From Clostridium sp. 1001271st1 H5 (lineage in GTDB: Bacteria; Bacillota; Clostridia; Lachnospirales; Lachnospiraceae), in NCBI RefSeq assembly GCF_005845215.1, contig NZ_SPHO01000001.1:1-64000 (forward strand): 64,000 nucleotides of DNA, read 5' to 3'. Below, piece after piece: positions 1-9,152 of this stretch. The notes under the pieces were generated by a model, which was given only the letters and a program-made list of their open reading frames with translations, was not told the origin of the DNA and searched no databases. Position 1 is the stretch's first letter. The number at the start of each line of letters is the position of its first letter. A program made the translations under genes and the position numbers.

Positions 1-59
1 TCGAACCGATACCAGCTAATGTTTTATAAGGAATACCCAAAGTCCAGAAAGAACCACTA

Positions 60-88
60 TTGTCTGGGGAAGTAAAAACTTTTATAAT
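60..88 (+). promoter_or_regulatory. sigma-A-type promoter
   Basis: TTGTCT at 60-65 and a perfect TATAAT at 83-88 are separated by 17 bp, about 40 nt before the start codon at 128. Nothing else is visible in positions 1-127. Confidence 0.6.
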
Positions 89-127
89 GGAGATAGGTTC
101 TTATATGGCGCCTGAGAAGGAGGCTGT

Positions 128-1039
128 ATGAAAGAAACGATGCGTGCTTTCCTGTTGGGAGAGTATAGGCCGGAAGAGGACTGGGATGCCAGGGCCTCTG
201 GAGCACCCCTGGAGGACCGTGCAATGAAAATGGCAGCACAGTTTTTTGGTGCGGAACTGCTGCCGTTGCTGGGAATTACAGGAAAAATCCGGCAGATTGC
301 GCCCACTGAACAGATTTATCTGGAGATGAAGGATTTTTATGAGGACTTCAATTACCTGATGGAGGATGGGACCTGGCGGCACATTGAGTTCGAAAGTGAC
401 AGCATCCTGGATGAGGACCTTCGCCGGTTTCGGGCATACGAAGGAGTGTGCAGCTATTATTATCAGGTAGAGGTCATTACCAGCGTGGTGTGCAGTTCTG
501 CTGTACGGGAACTGAAGACAGAACTCCGGGAAGGGCTGAATACATATCAGGTCCATGTAATCCGTCTGAAGGATTGGAGTGCTGAGCGCATCATCCAGGG
601 AAAGCTCCTGAAGAAGGGGCAGGGCACTCTGTCCAGACAGGATATGGTGGAGCTTCTGCTGACACCTCTTATGGGGGGGACCATGCCGCAGAAAAAGCGC
701 ATTGAGGAAAGTCTGAATTTGCTGCGTGGCGTGGAGGACCTTCTGGGAAAAGAGGATTCTATGCGTATGGAATCTATGTTGTTTGCATTTGCAATGAAAT
801 TTTTGAAACAACGAGAGTTGAACGAGGTAAAGGAGGTATTTTGCATGTCATATTTAGGAGAGCTGCTGGAAGAAGGAGGAATACAGAAGGGGCTGGAGAA
901 GGGTATGGGCGCGCTGATAGAGACCTGTGTTGAGCTGGGACATACATACGAAGTGACCATGCAGAAGCTGGGTGAGAAGTTTTCGCTTTCTCAGGAGGAG
1001 GCAAAGGCAAAGATGGAGAAATACTGGAAAACACCGTGA
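128..1039 (+). CDS. Rpn/PD-(D/E)XK-like hypothetical protein
   Basis: This 303-residue protein has no signal peptide or membrane segment. The start is set by AAGGAGG at 117-123. Residues about 60-125 resemble the Rpn (recombination-promoting nuclease, YhgA-like) fold: an acidic stretch near E79-D80, then E87-F-E89 on a predicted strand, then R99-R100 and Y104. The C-terminus has a Gly-rich EEGG-x-QKGLEKG segment, as Rpn-type proteins often do. The classical catalytic Lys of E-x-K is not seen, so nuclease activity is uncertain. It has its own promoter and a following hairpin, so it is probably monocistronic. An alternative reading is simply a Lachnospiraceae hypothetical protein. Confidence 0.75.
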   Translation: MKETMRAFLLGEYRPEEDWDARASGAPLEDRAMKMAAQFFGAELLPLLGITGKIRQIAPTEQIYLEMKDFYEDFNYLMEDGTWRHIEFESDSILDEDLRRFRAYEGVCSYYYQVEVITSVVCSSAVRELKTELREGLNTYQVHVIRLKDWSAERIIQGKLLKKGQGTLSRQDMVELLLTPLMGGTMPQKKRIEESLNLLRGVEDLLGKEDSMRMESMLFAFAMKFLKQRELNEVKEVFCMSYLGELLEEGGIQKGLEKGMGALIETCVELGHTYEVTMQKLGEKFSLSQEEAKAKMEKYWKTP

Positions 1040-1047
1040 TTTGTTTT

Positions 1048-1081
1048 ATGCCCTCCCGTATTCGTAGAGGCGGGAGGGCAT
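1048..1081 (+). terminator. hairpin after the Rpn-like gene
   Basis: A perfect 11-bp stem pairs 1048-1058 with 1071-1081 around a 12-nt loop. There is no clear U-tract on either strand. It lies between convergent genes ending at 1039 and 1127, so it may end transcription from both sides. Confidence 0.5.
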
Positions 1082-1126
1082 GAATAGGGCCGGAACTTTT
1101 AGTGGACAGGGCATAAGCCCATCATT

Positions 1127-1993
1127 TTACCGGCCCTGTCTCATTTTCTTTCTGACGCCGGAAGGCGTATCCCCGAACTGTTCTCCAAACATCCTGCGGA
1201 ATAATTTATAATTGGTGAAGCCATGGCGTTCCAGAATATCACGGACAGAATCCTCCGTGGTAATCAGGTCGCGGTAAATATAGGACAGGCGAAGTTCATT
1301 CTGGTATTCCAGGAAGGTAACGCCCATACATTTTTTGAAAAAACGGCAGAAGTATCCCGGCTGTAAAAAGGCCACCCGGGCGATTTCACTGGTGGTGATG
1401 GGACGGTTGTAATGCCTGGCCGTGTAGGTCAGTACCGGGTCCAGACGGCTTAAATCTTTGTTTTTCTGATTCACATCCGGTTTTAATACCTGTACACTGA
1501 AATTGTGGTACAGCTGGAACAATAATTCAAAGAGCAGGCTGTTAAAACGCAGCAAAAAGCCTTCCGGCCGTATGTCGTTGGCAATCTGCATCTGGGTCAG
1601 GGTGTCCTTCATCCGGTCCAGTTTGGTCCTCATGATTGGGTCCTGGGTTTCGGGGTTCCACAGAAAAAGGAGCTGGCTTACCTCAGGTATATAGGTTTCC
1701 ATGAACTCCATGGGAATCTGCAGCACAATGGCCCGGTTGGGATGGGTACATTTGGTGGAGTGTATGACATTGGAATTAATAAGGATGCATTGACCGGCCG
1801 GGAGATTTCGGCTCATCCTCTCCGCTGTTACCTCCAGTTCACCTTCAAGAATATAAATAATTTCCACTGCCCTGTGCCAATGGCTGGGTACATAACTGCC
1901 CGGGTCCACAGAGGTGAAGAAACGTACCTTTGTGGCCTCGGGTACCTGAATAATTTCATACAATATATTTTCTTTTGCTTCCGTCATATTCAT
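1127..1993 (-). CDS. AraC-family regulator with cupin domain
   Basis: This 288-residue transcription factor has an N-terminal AraC-type cupin (about residues 20-110, with H38, H40 and E44) that would bind a ligand, and a C-terminal double helix-turn-helix (about 190-285). It ends in a basic tail. A G-rich ribosome binding site (AGAGGGGG) precedes the start; ATG codons 1 and 3 are both possible. The gene is divergent from a sugar symporter followed by GH5 and GH43 hydrolases, so by position it is the likely sugar-responsive activator of that locus. Confidence 0.9.
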   Translation of the reverse strand: MNMTEAKENILYEIIQVPEATKVRFFTSVDPGSYVPSHWHRAVEIIYILEGELEVTAERMSRNLPAGQCILINSNVIHSTKCTHPNRAIVLQIPMEFMETYIPEVSQLLFLWNPETQDPIMRTKLDRMKDTLTQMQIANDIRPEGFLLRFNSLLFELLFQLYHNFSVQVLKPDVNQKNKDLSRLDPVLTYTARHYNRPITTSEIARVAFLQPGYFCRFFKKCMGVTFLEYQNELRLSYIYRDLITTEDSVRDILERHGFTNYKLFRRMFGEQFGDTPSGVRKKMRQGR

Positions 1994-2343
1994 CCCCCTC
2001 TTTCATTATTGTATCATTCCTGCAGTCATCCCACAAGAAGAGAAAATCGACCTATTATATGGGAAGTATCAGTCCTGTTCCCCCCACGAATCCTGTGATA
2101 CTATATATTATGAAAGAAATACCCGGGGAACAGATTCCATGCGCATGGAAACAGGGACAGATGGAGATTACGGCTTACCGTATCTCTATCCGGCCGGACA
2201 GGAAGGGCAGGAGACTGGGGACGGACCCAATGGGGGATTGACGGATTCTCCATGGATAAGGATAAAATCCGCCTTATGGCAGTCCCTGCCATCCATCCAC
2301 AATGGCAGGGCCATTTTATAAAAACAAAGAGAGGAATCAAGGG
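1994..2343. other. divergent intergenic region, AraC gene / symporter
   Basis: This 350-nt region separates divergent genes. On the minus strand TATAAT at 2054-2059 could serve the AraC gene (leader about 55 nt). On the plus strand TATATT at 2104-2109 has no recognisable -35, as expected if an AraC-type activator is needed. A hairpin lies at 2284-2310. The short open frames here have no ribosome binding sites and I do not call them. Confidence 0.4.
2284..2310 (+). promoter_or_regulatory. leader hairpin before the sugar symporter
   Basis: CCCTGCCAT (2284-2292) pairs perfectly with ATGGCAGGG (2302-2310) across a 9-nt loop and is followed by a short T-containing run (CCATTTTATA). It lies 34 nt before the start codon at 2344, so it could attenuate transcription or stabilise the mRNA. 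Confidence 0.4.
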
Positions 2344-3717
2344 ATGAATAGGGAAGGTAAATTAACGCTGGGGAAATTGGCGGAACGTTTTTCATATGGC
2401 TGCGGAGATTTCGGATGCAATATCATTTATACGGCCATGTCGGCATTTCTGTTGTTTTATTATACGGATTATGCGGGGGTCAGTGCCTTTGCAGTCGGAA
2501 GCATTATGATGGTCTCAAGATTTTTTGACGGTATCAGCGACATCATCATGGGCGTGATTGTGGACAGGACAAAATCCAGGTTCGGAAAGGCCAGGCCCTG
2601 GCTGCTGCGCATGTGCATACCCTTTGCCATATCCGGCATCCTGTTGTTCTCAGTGCCGGTTTCCTGGTCTTCTGCGCCTAAACTGGTGTATGTGTTTATT
2701 ACATATAACCTGGTGTCCACGGTCATTTATACGGCCATCAATGTGCCGTATTCCGCGCTGAACGCATTGATGACCCAGGACCCATACGAGAGGTCTGTGC
2801 TGAGCATTTTCAGAAATCTGCTGGCAACAGCAGGCACACTGACCATCAACACATTTACACTGCCTCTTGTGGAGTATTTCGGAAATACGCCTTCTGCCTG
2901 GACTAAAACATTCATGGTGTTCGGCCTTCTGTCCGTGGCGGCATTCCTGATTAATTTCCTGGGCACCAGGGAGCGGGTGAAGCCTGCTGTCCGTGAGGAG
3001 GGGGAGGAGCCGGTGCAGAATGTGCCTTTTGCAGAAGGAATCAAGGCCCTGTTCAGGAATAAGTACTGGCTCATGATGACAGGAATGCTGGCATTGTTTT
3101 TCCTGATGTATTCCGTAAACGGCGGTTCCACTGTCTTTTATGCTAAGGATGTACTGGGCAATAAGGATTTAGTGGCACTGATAAACGGTATTTTCAATGT
3201 GGTGCAGATTGCAGGCATGTTCTTTATCGCCATGCTGGTAAAACGGCTGGGAAAGCGCAATGTGTTTTCGGTGGGCCTGATACTGGATATTATCGGCATG
3301 CTGGTGCTCAATTTCTCCGGCGGAGCCATGGGACTTATCATTGTATCCAGCATCATCCGGGGACTGGGCAATGCCTGCGGCGGGGCCACTATGTGGGCCA
3401 TGGTATCAGATACCATTGACTACGGGGAATGGAAGACAGGATACCGCACCGAGGGGCTGGTCAACAGCGCCTGCAGCTTTGGATATAAGATTGGAAATGG
3501 AATTGGTTCCGCCCTCTTGGGATGGATACTGGAGTTGGGAGGTTATGTGGGCCAGGCAGCTGCCCAGTCTGCTTCCGCCCTTGCATCCATTAAAATTTGT
3601 TTTGTGTGGATTCCCATTGGGATTTATGCGGCAGGACTGGTCATTATGAGTTTCTATCATCTGGATGCTGAGTTTTCAGGCATCATAGCTGATTTGAAGA
3701 GCCGGAATGGAAAATAG
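2344..3717 (+). CDS. GPH-family sugar:cation symporter
   Basis: This 457-residue, roughly 12-helix membrane protein belongs to the glycoside-pentoside-hexuronide branch of the MFS. It carries the family signature after helix 2 (FDGISDIIMG, then DRTKSRFGKARPW) and the D-T-I-D-YGEWKTG-R motif in the second half. It would import a sugar or short oligosaccharide with Na+ or H+. The start at 2344 is chosen because AGAGAGGA sits about 9 nt upstream; an upstream in-frame ATG at 2302 lies within the hairpin and lacks a site. The two cytoplasmic glycoside hydrolases that follow probably act on its substrate. Confidence 0.92.
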   Translation: MNREGKLTLGKLAERFSYGCGDFGCNIIYTAMSAFLLFYYTDYAGVSAFAVGSIMMVSRFFDGISDIIMGVIVDRTKSRFGKARPWLLRMCIPFAISGILLFSVPVSWSSAPKLVYVFITYNLVSTVIYTAINVPYSALNALMTQDPYERSVLSIFRNLLATAGTLTINTFTLPLVEYFGNTPSAWTKTFMVFGLLSVAAFLINFLGTRERVKPAVREEGEEPVQNVPFAEGIKALFRNKYWLMMTGMLALFFLMYSVNGGSTVFYAKDVLGNKDLVALINGIFNVVQIAGMFFIAMLVKRLGKRNVFSVGLILDIIGMLVLNFSGGAMGLIIVSSIIRGLGNACGGATMWAMVSDTIDYGEWKTGYRTEGLVNSACSFGYKIGNGIGSALLGWILELGGYVGQAAAQSASALASIKICFVWIPIGIYAAGLVIMSFYHLDAEFSGIIADLKSRNGK

Positions 3718-3777
3718 GATACCATGCAGGTTTATCCTGTAAGGAGCGCATCTGAAGGCAAATAAGGAGAGAAAACC

Positions 3778-5043
3778 ATGCATATAAAAGGCGTGAATTT
3801 AGGGAATTGGCTGGTGCTGGAGAAATGGATGAGCCCGGCGCTGTTTGAAGGAACGGAAGCAGAGGATGAATATTACCTGCCCCGGCAGCTTTCGAGGGAG
3901 GTGTATGAGGCCAGAATCAGGATACACCGTTCAGAATATATCACGGAACGGGATTTTGTTGCAATCCGCTCCATGGGTATGGAAGCTGTGCGGATTCCTG
4001 TCCCGTACTTCATATTTGGAGACAGGGAGCCCTTCATCGGCTGTGTGGAGGAGCTGGACAAGGCATTCAGGTGGGCGGAGCGGTATGGTCTAAAGATACT
4101 GATTGACCTGCATACAGCGCCGGAAGGACAGAATGGTTTTGACAACGGAGGCATCTGCGGCGTATGTAAGTGGTCAAAAAACCCGGCAGAGGTGGAGTAT
4201 GTCCTGGGTGTCCTGGAACGTCTGGCAAAACGGTACGGCAGGAGGCAGGGACTGTGGGGAATCGAGGTGCTGAATGAACCTGTTACGGAGCGGATGTGGA
4301 AGATATTTGACGTGCCAAACCGCTATCCTCCGGCAGAGCCCGCCACGGCAGAGGGGTCAGGCCCCATTTCCATGGAGTTTTTAAGGGATTTCTATCTGAG
4401 GGCCTATGACTGCCTGCGAAAGCATATGCCGGAAGATAAATATGTGGTAATTCATGACGGATTTGAACTTAAGGCGTGGAAGGATTTCATGAGGGAGGAC
4501 AAATATGTAAATGTGGTCCTGGACACCCACCAGTATCTCATGATTGCGGAGGCGGCAGGCTGCGGACAGACCCTGCCCGCTTATCTGGAATATATCCAGA
4601 ACCATTATGCCACGGACATAGAGGAAATGCAAAAGTATTTTGATGTCATATGCGGTGAATGGTGCCTTTTCAACTCCCTGGCCTGCGGCTGTGATACAAA
4701 GGGGGGCAGAAGTGTGCTGAACGGCGAAGAAGGCGCAGGACAGGACGCTATGGATGAAAAGGAGAAAGGCCATATCTACAGGGCTCTGGCAGAGGCGCAG
4801 ACAGAAGCCTGGGATAAAGGAAGCGGATATTTTTACTGGAGCTATAAACTACTGACAGACACGGTTAATGTACCTGGCTGGATTGGCTGGGACAGCTGGG
4901 ATTTGGGCCGGTGCGCTGCCTTTGGATGGTTTCCGGTGCAAAGTAATAACATACAGGACCATGCCGGTGAGCACGGTGCTGTCCGAAATTATGAAGCTGC
5001 CCGGTGCCGTGCAGCCGGCCGGGATAAGGAGGAAATGAGATGA
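3778..5043 (+). CDS. GH5-type beta-glucosidase/exo-beta-glucanase
   Basis: This 421-residue (beta/alpha)8 hydrolase has no signal peptide and is therefore cytoplasmic. The opening G-V-N-L-G-N-W-L is typical of exo-1,3-beta-glucanase-like GH5 enzymes. The acid/base Glu is E167 in LNEP, H251-x-Y253 is the substrate-site pair, and E294 in CGEW is the predicted nucleophile. AAGGAGA precedes the ATG. It lies 60 nt after the symporter and overlaps the next gene by ATGA, so it is in one operon. A beta-linked gluco-oligosaccharide is the likely substrate; exact specificity cannot be read. Confidence 0.88.
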   Translation: MHIKGVNLGNWLVLEKWMSPALFEGTEAEDEYYLPRQLSREVYEARIRIHRSEYITERDFVAIRSMGMEAVRIPVPYFIFGDREPFIGCVEELDKAFRWAERYGLKILIDLHTAPEGQNGFDNGGICGVCKWSKNPAEVEYVLGVLERLAKRYGRRQGLWGIEVLNEPVTERMWKIFDVPNRYPPAEPATAEGSGPISMEFLRDFYLRAYDCLRKHMPEDKYVVIHDGFELKAWKDFMREDKYVNVVLDTHQYLMIAEAAGCGQTLPAYLEYIQNHYATDIEEMQKYFDVICGEWCLFNSLACGCDTKGGRSVLNGEEGAGQDAMDEKEKGHIYRALAEAQTEAWDKGSGYFYWSYKLLTDTVNVPGWIGWDSWDLGRCAAFGWFPVQSNNIQDHAGEHGAVRNYEAARCRAAGRDKEEMR

Positions 5044-6677
5044 TACACAACCCCATACTTCCGGGATTCAACCCGGACCCCTGCATCTGCAGAAAAGGAG
5101 ACGACTATTATCTGGCAGTGTCCACCTTTGAGTGGTTTCCGGGAATCCCCATCTACCATTCGCGGGACCTGAAACACTGGGAGCTTTACACCCATGTGCT
5201 AACGGACGATGAAAAGGTGGATTTAAAGAAGCTTCCCAGTGCAAAGGGGGTCTGGGCGCCGTGCCTGACATACTGTGAGGCGGAAGATACCTTCTATGTG
5301 GTGTACGGCGTTATGAACTCCATGAATGCAAGGTATTTTGACGTGGATAATTATCTGGTGACTGCAAAGGACATAAGGGGACCCTGGAGCGAGCCGGTCT
5401 ACCTTCATTCCTCAGGCTTTGACGCATCCATATTCCACGATGACGATGGCAGGAAATACATTGTCTCCCTGGAATGGGAGACAAGAGAAGGATATGAAAA
5501 GCCCGGCTCCATCTGCATGGTGGAGTACGATGCAGCTAAAAAAGAAATCGTGGGATATCCCAGACGCATGTGGCGGGGCGGTACGGACCGCGGATGCATC
5601 GAAGCCCCCCATCTGACAAAACGGGGAGAGTACTATTACATCATGTGCGCGGAAGGCGGCACTGGTTATAACCACTGCGTAACCATGGGACGTTCCGGGA
5701 ATGTATGGGGACCATATGAGAGGGACCCCATGAATCCAATCGTCACCAGTGTGCCGGGAGAATCCTTCGAGAGACAGGACCCGGACCACTTAAAGCCCAA
5801 GTATTATAATCCGGATTCCATCCTCCAGAAATCCGGCCATGGAAGCTATGTGGACCTTCCCACAGGGGAGGTGTATCTGGTCCACCTCTGCGCCAGGCCC
5901 TTTGTGCCGGAGCTTCGCTGTACCCTGGGCAGGGAGACAGCCATACAGAAAATGATGTGGACAGAGGACGGGTGGCTGCGTATGGCGGACGGAAGCAATC
6001 TGGCAAAGCTGGAGGTGCCGGAGACTTCTCTTCCTGAGTTCCCGGTGGAGAAAATACCGGACTTTGACGGTTTTGACAGCAATGAGCTGGGAAATTTCTA
6101 TTATGCGCCCCGTATCATGCCCCAGAGGTTTGCTGATGTGAATGCCAGACCGGGCTATGTACGGCTCAGGGGCCAGGAATCCAGGACATCCCTGAACAAG
6201 GTGAGCATCCTGGCCAGAAAGCTGACAAGCGTGTATGCCAGAATTACCACAAAAATGGAGTTCGTGCCCCAGGTCCACCAGCACAGTGCGGGGCTGATTC
6301 TCTATTACGACAACATGAATTACATAAACCTGAGAAAATATTACAGCGAAACTCTGGGGCAGAGCGCCTTATCCGTCATCCATCTGGAAAACGGAGTAAA
6401 GACGGAATTCCTCAACACCAGGATACCGGTGGAGGACCGGCCTGTTTACCTGAGGCTGTACGTACAGGGCAGACAGTCCTGGTTTGAATGGAGCTATGAC
6501 GGAGAGGAATATGAGAAAATCGGGCGCATCTTTGATACCACGCGGTTTTCCGACGAGTACTGCAGATACGGGGAGTTCACCGGAACCATGGCAGGCATAA
6601 CCTGCGCGGACCGTGTAAAACATGCCCATTATGCTGACTTTGATTTTCTGGAATATGTGGAGCAGCAGGGAGAGTAA
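5040..6677 (+). CDS. GH43-family beta-xylosidase/arabinofuranosidase
   Basis: This 545-residue enzyme is translationally coupled to the GH5 gene through a 4-nt ATGA overlap. It is a five-bladed GH43 propeller followed by a beta-sandwich domain (about residues 345-540), as in intracellular beta-xylosidases. The catalytic triad is visible: base D13 (NPDP), pKa-modulating D128 (GFDAS) and acid E188 (CIEAP). There is no signal peptide. With GH5 and the symporter it suggests intracellular breakdown of a mixed plant or cereal oligosaccharide. Confidence 0.92.
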   Translation: MIHNPILPGFNPDPCICRKGDDYYLAVSTFEWFPGIPIYHSRDLKHWELYTHVLTDDEKVDLKKLPSAKGVWAPCLTYCEAEDTFYVVYGVMNSMNARYFDVDNYLVTAKDIRGPWSEPVYLHSSGFDASIFHDDDGRKYIVSLEWETREGYEKPGSICMVEYDAAKKEIVGYPRRMWRGGTDRGCIEAPHLTKRGEYYYIMCAEGGTGYNHCVTMGRSGNVWGPYERDPMNPIVTSVPGESFERQDPDHLKPKYYNPDSILQKSGHGSYVDLPTGEVYLVHLCARPFVPELRCTLGRETAIQKMMWTEDGWLRMADGSNLAKLEVPETSLPEFPVEKIPDFDGFDSNELGNFYYAPRIMPQRFADVNARPGYVRLRGQESRTSLNKVSILARKLTSVYARITTKMEFVPQVHQHSAGLILYYDNMNYINLRKYYSETLGQSALSVIHLENGVKTEFLNTRIPVEDRPVYLRLYVQGRQSWFEWSYDGEEYEKIGRIFDTTRFSDEYCRYGEFTGTMAGITCADRVKHAHYADFDFLEYVEQQGE

Positions 6678-6698
6678 GAGGACAAGGATATATGTATT

Positions 6699-6735
6699 GG
6701 TATGCCGGTTCACCCGGCATACCATTTTTCTTTTT
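6699..6735 (+). terminator. rho-independent terminator of the GH5/GH43 operon
   Basis: A 10-bp GC-rich stem pairs 6699-6708 with 6714-6723 around a 5-nt loop, followed by TTTTTCTTTTT at 6725-6735. It lies 22 nt after the GH43 stop. Confidence 0.93.
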
Positions 6736-6848
6736 AGATTGGGATATACCAAAACACATTTCTCATCCCCTCCCCCCAATCCCCAGTGCTTTTCCGCTGC
6801 CGAAACCATCAAAAAACTTGCATAGTCAGCTTGGGACGTGATAATATC

Positions 6849-6854
6849 TATAAT
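6849..6854 (+). promoter_or_regulatory. possible -10 element
   Basis: A perfect TATAAT lies 39 nt before the ATG at 6893, just after the preceding terminator. No good -35 is found at 16-18 bp, so this is tentative. Confidence 0.35.
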
Positions 6855-6892
6855 ATGGATAAAAGATACTTTGAGAGAACAGGAGAGGTAAG

Positions 6893-7309
6893 ATGACAAG
6901 GGACAGGATATATGAGTATTTCATTGAAAAGGACAACAACTGTGCGGAAACCATGCTGCGCGCCCTGAATGACGAATACCAGCTGGGAATACCGGAAGAG
7001 TCGGTTAAACTGGTGGGCGGATTCGGAGGGGGAATGGGCTGCGGTAAGGCCTGCGGCGCCCTGTGCGGCGGATGTTCAGCCATCAGCTACCGGCTTATTA
7101 AGGAAAGGGCCCATGCAACGCCTGAGCTTAAACCGGCTGTGGCTGCGTTTGCAGAGGAATTCGTGGAACGTTTTGGTTCAGATGCCTGCTGTGAGCTGGT
7201 GAAAACCTATAAAAAAGAAGATACCCGCTGTCTCCACATGATTTGCATGGCTGCGGACATTGCAGATGCATGTTTTGAGAGAATCATATCAGCGGAAGAA
7301 AGGAAATAG
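6893..7309 (+). CDS. C_GCAxxG_C_C family redox protein
   Basis: This 138-residue cytoplasmic protein shows the family signature: NCAET with C17, then GGFGGGMGCGKACGALCGG with C50, C54 and C58, and C61 and further cysteines in the C-terminal half. Members are thought to be redox or metal-binding proteins without a settled reaction. AGGAGAGGT precedes the ATG. It lies 5 nt before the CoA-disulfide-reductase-like gene, so a joint thiol/persulfide role is inferred. A paralogue follows that gene at 9153. Confidence 0.88.
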   Translation: MTRDRIYEYFIEKDNNCAETMLRALNDEYQLGIPEESVKLVGGFGGGMGCGKACGALCGGCSAISYRLIKERAHATPELKPAVAAFAEEFVERFGSDACCELVKTYKKEDTRCLHMICMAADIADACFERIISAEERK

Positions 7310-7314
7310 AGATT

Positions 7315-9006
7315 ATGAGGATATTAATTGTAGGCGGCGTGGCCGGAGGCGCATCCGTGGCGGCAAGGGCCAGGAGACTGGACGCCCAATCGGAAATCAT
7401 TATGTTTGAGAGAGGGCATCACGTGTCATTTTCCAACTGTGCCCTTCCCTACTATCTCAGCGGCACGGTAAAGGACAGCAATGCCCTGGTCATGATGAGC
7501 CCGGAGAAGTTCAGGAAACAGTACGACATTGAAGCAAGGACGGACAGCGAGGTCCTGTCAGCGGACAGAGAGAAGAAGACCATCCGGGTAAGGGACGGGC
7601 GCACCGGGGATATCTATGAGGAGCGCTATGACATCCTGGTCCTTTCACCGGGGGCCAGTCCCATCCGGCCAAAGAGCATAGAGGGCGTGGACAGGCCCAA
7701 TGTATTTACGGTAAGGAATGTGACGGATATTGTGAACCTGAAGAAATTCGTGACGGATTGCCGGATTCAGGATGTGGCTGTGGTGGGCGGAGGATTTATC
7801 GGCATTGAGGTGGCTGAGAATCTGAGCATGGACAAAAGACATGTAACGGTCATCGAGGCCCAGGACCAGATTATGGCACCCTTTGATTATGATATGGTAC
7901 AGATGCTTCAGAAGGAACTGCTTGACCATGGAGTGGATGTAATTGTCAGCGACGGCGTCAGCGCCATCGGGGAAGACAGCATCACCCTGGCTTCGGGAAA
8001 GAAAGTCAAGGCGGGAATGACCGTGCTGGCCATCGGAGTTGCGCCTGAGACCAGCCTTGCAGAGGCCATGGGTCTGGAGCTGGGGGAGACAGGAGCCATT
8101 AAGGTGGACCACAATTACAGGACAAGCGACCCTGACATCTATGCAGTGGGAGACGCCATAGAGGTGTTTAACAGGCTGACCCATAAGCCTTCCAGGCTTG
8201 CGCTGGCAGGCCCGGCCCAGAGACAGGCCAGGGCAGCGGCAGACCATATGTACGGCATTCCCCATAATAACAAGGGAGTTATTGGCTCCTGTGCGGTCCG
8301 TATCTTTGACCTGAATGCAGCAGCCACTGGTCTGAACGAAAAGGCAGCCGGAGCAGCCGGTATTCCTCATGATTCTGTCTATATTATCCCAACGGATAAG
8401 GTTGGGCTGATGCCGGGAAGCGCTCCCATGCACTTTAAGCTGGTTTATGAATATCCCACAGGAAAGATTCTGGGTGCCCAGGCCATTGGGCGGGGGAATG
8501 CGGATAAGAGGATTGATGTCATTGCGGCCATGATTTCCATGGGAGGTACCCTGGAGGATTTAAAGGAGCTGGAGCTGTGTTATTCGCCGGTATTCGGAAC
8601 CGCTAAGGATGTGGTGAACCAGGCAGCCCTGGTGGCCCTGAACCTGCTTTACGCAAAAGTGAGGCAGGTGCCTGTGACAAAGGTACGGGAACTGGTGGAG
8701 ACAGGGGCGTGCATCATAGATGTCCGGGAAAAGAATGAATACGACCAGGGGCATTTGAAGACATCTGTCAATATCCCGCTGTCAGAGTTTCGGGACCGTC
8801 TGGATGAGATACCAAAGGATTGTCCGGTATACCTTCATTGCCGGTCCAGCCAGAGAAGCTACAATGCCTGCATGGCCCTTATAAACCGCGGGTACAGGAA
8901 TGTATGGAATATATCCGGCTCCTATCTGGGAATCTGCCTGTATGAGTATTTTACGGATGTGACTACAGGGCGTGAGAAGATTGTGACTGAGTATAATTTT
9001 AAGTAA
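7315..9006 (+). CDS. CoA-disulfide reductase-like flavoprotein with rhodanese domain
   Basis: This 563-residue fusion has an FAD/NAD(P)H-binding pyridine-nucleotide-disulfide oxidoreductase core (GGVAGG near residue 7, second dinucleotide site VVGGGFIGIEVAE) and the SxNCALPYY motif with the single redox Cys C42 typical of CoA-disulfide reductases and NADH oxidases. Residues about 465-555 are a rhodanese domain with active Cys C509 in HCRSS. Such fusions reduce CoA persulfide or disulfide and handle sulfane sulfur. It is flanked on both sides by C_GCAxxG_C_C proteins. Confidence 0.92.
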   Translation: MRILIVGGVAGGASVAARARRLDAQSEIIMFERGHHVSFSNCALPYYLSGTVKDSNALVMMSPEKFRKQYDIEARTDSEVLSADREKKTIRVRDGRTGDIYEERYDILVLSPGASPIRPKSIEGVDRPNVFTVRNVTDIVNLKKFVTDCRIQDVAVVGGGFIGIEVAENLSMDKRHVTVIEAQDQIMAPFDYDMVQMLQKELLDHGVDVIVSDGVSAIGEDSITLASGKKVKAGMTVLAIGVAPETSLAEAMGLELGETGAIKVDHNYRTSDPDIYAVGDAIEVFNRLTHKPSRLALAGPAQRQARAAADHMYGIPHNNKGVIGSCAVRIFDLNAAATGLNEKAAGAAGIPHDSVYIIPTDKVGLMPGSAPMHFKLVYEYPTGKILGAQAIGRGNADKRIDVIAAMISMGGTLEDLKELELCYSPVFGTAKDVVNQAALVALNLLYAKVRQVPVTKVRELVETGACIIDVREKNEYDQGHLKTSVNIPLSEFRDRLDEIPKDCPVYLHCRSSQRSYNACMALINRGYRNVWNISGSYLGICLYEYFTDVTTGREKIVTEYNFK

Positions 9007-9032
9007 TATTTCCGGGTGATTCCGGAATGGAA

Positions 9033-9053
9033 GGACCGGCGGCTTGCCGGTCC
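9033..9053 (+). terminator. hairpin after the flavoprotein
   Basis: GGACCGGC (9033-9040) pairs with GCCGGTCC (9046-9053) around a 5-nt loop, 26 nt after the stop. There is no U-run, so it could be a partial terminator or an mRNA-stability element. Confidence 0.45.
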
Positions 9054-9152
9054 TCTGCTGTCCGGCAGGCAGGGGAATCGGGGATGGGATTCAGTTCCGG
9101 CCGGAGCCTGTTTGGGTCTGCCATGGGACAGCCAGAAAAGGAGGATGTTTCA

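Noticed and set aside
101..811. Minus-strand frame opposite the first gene
   Set aside because: The plus-strand gene has promoter, ribosome binding site and terminator; the minus frame has none.
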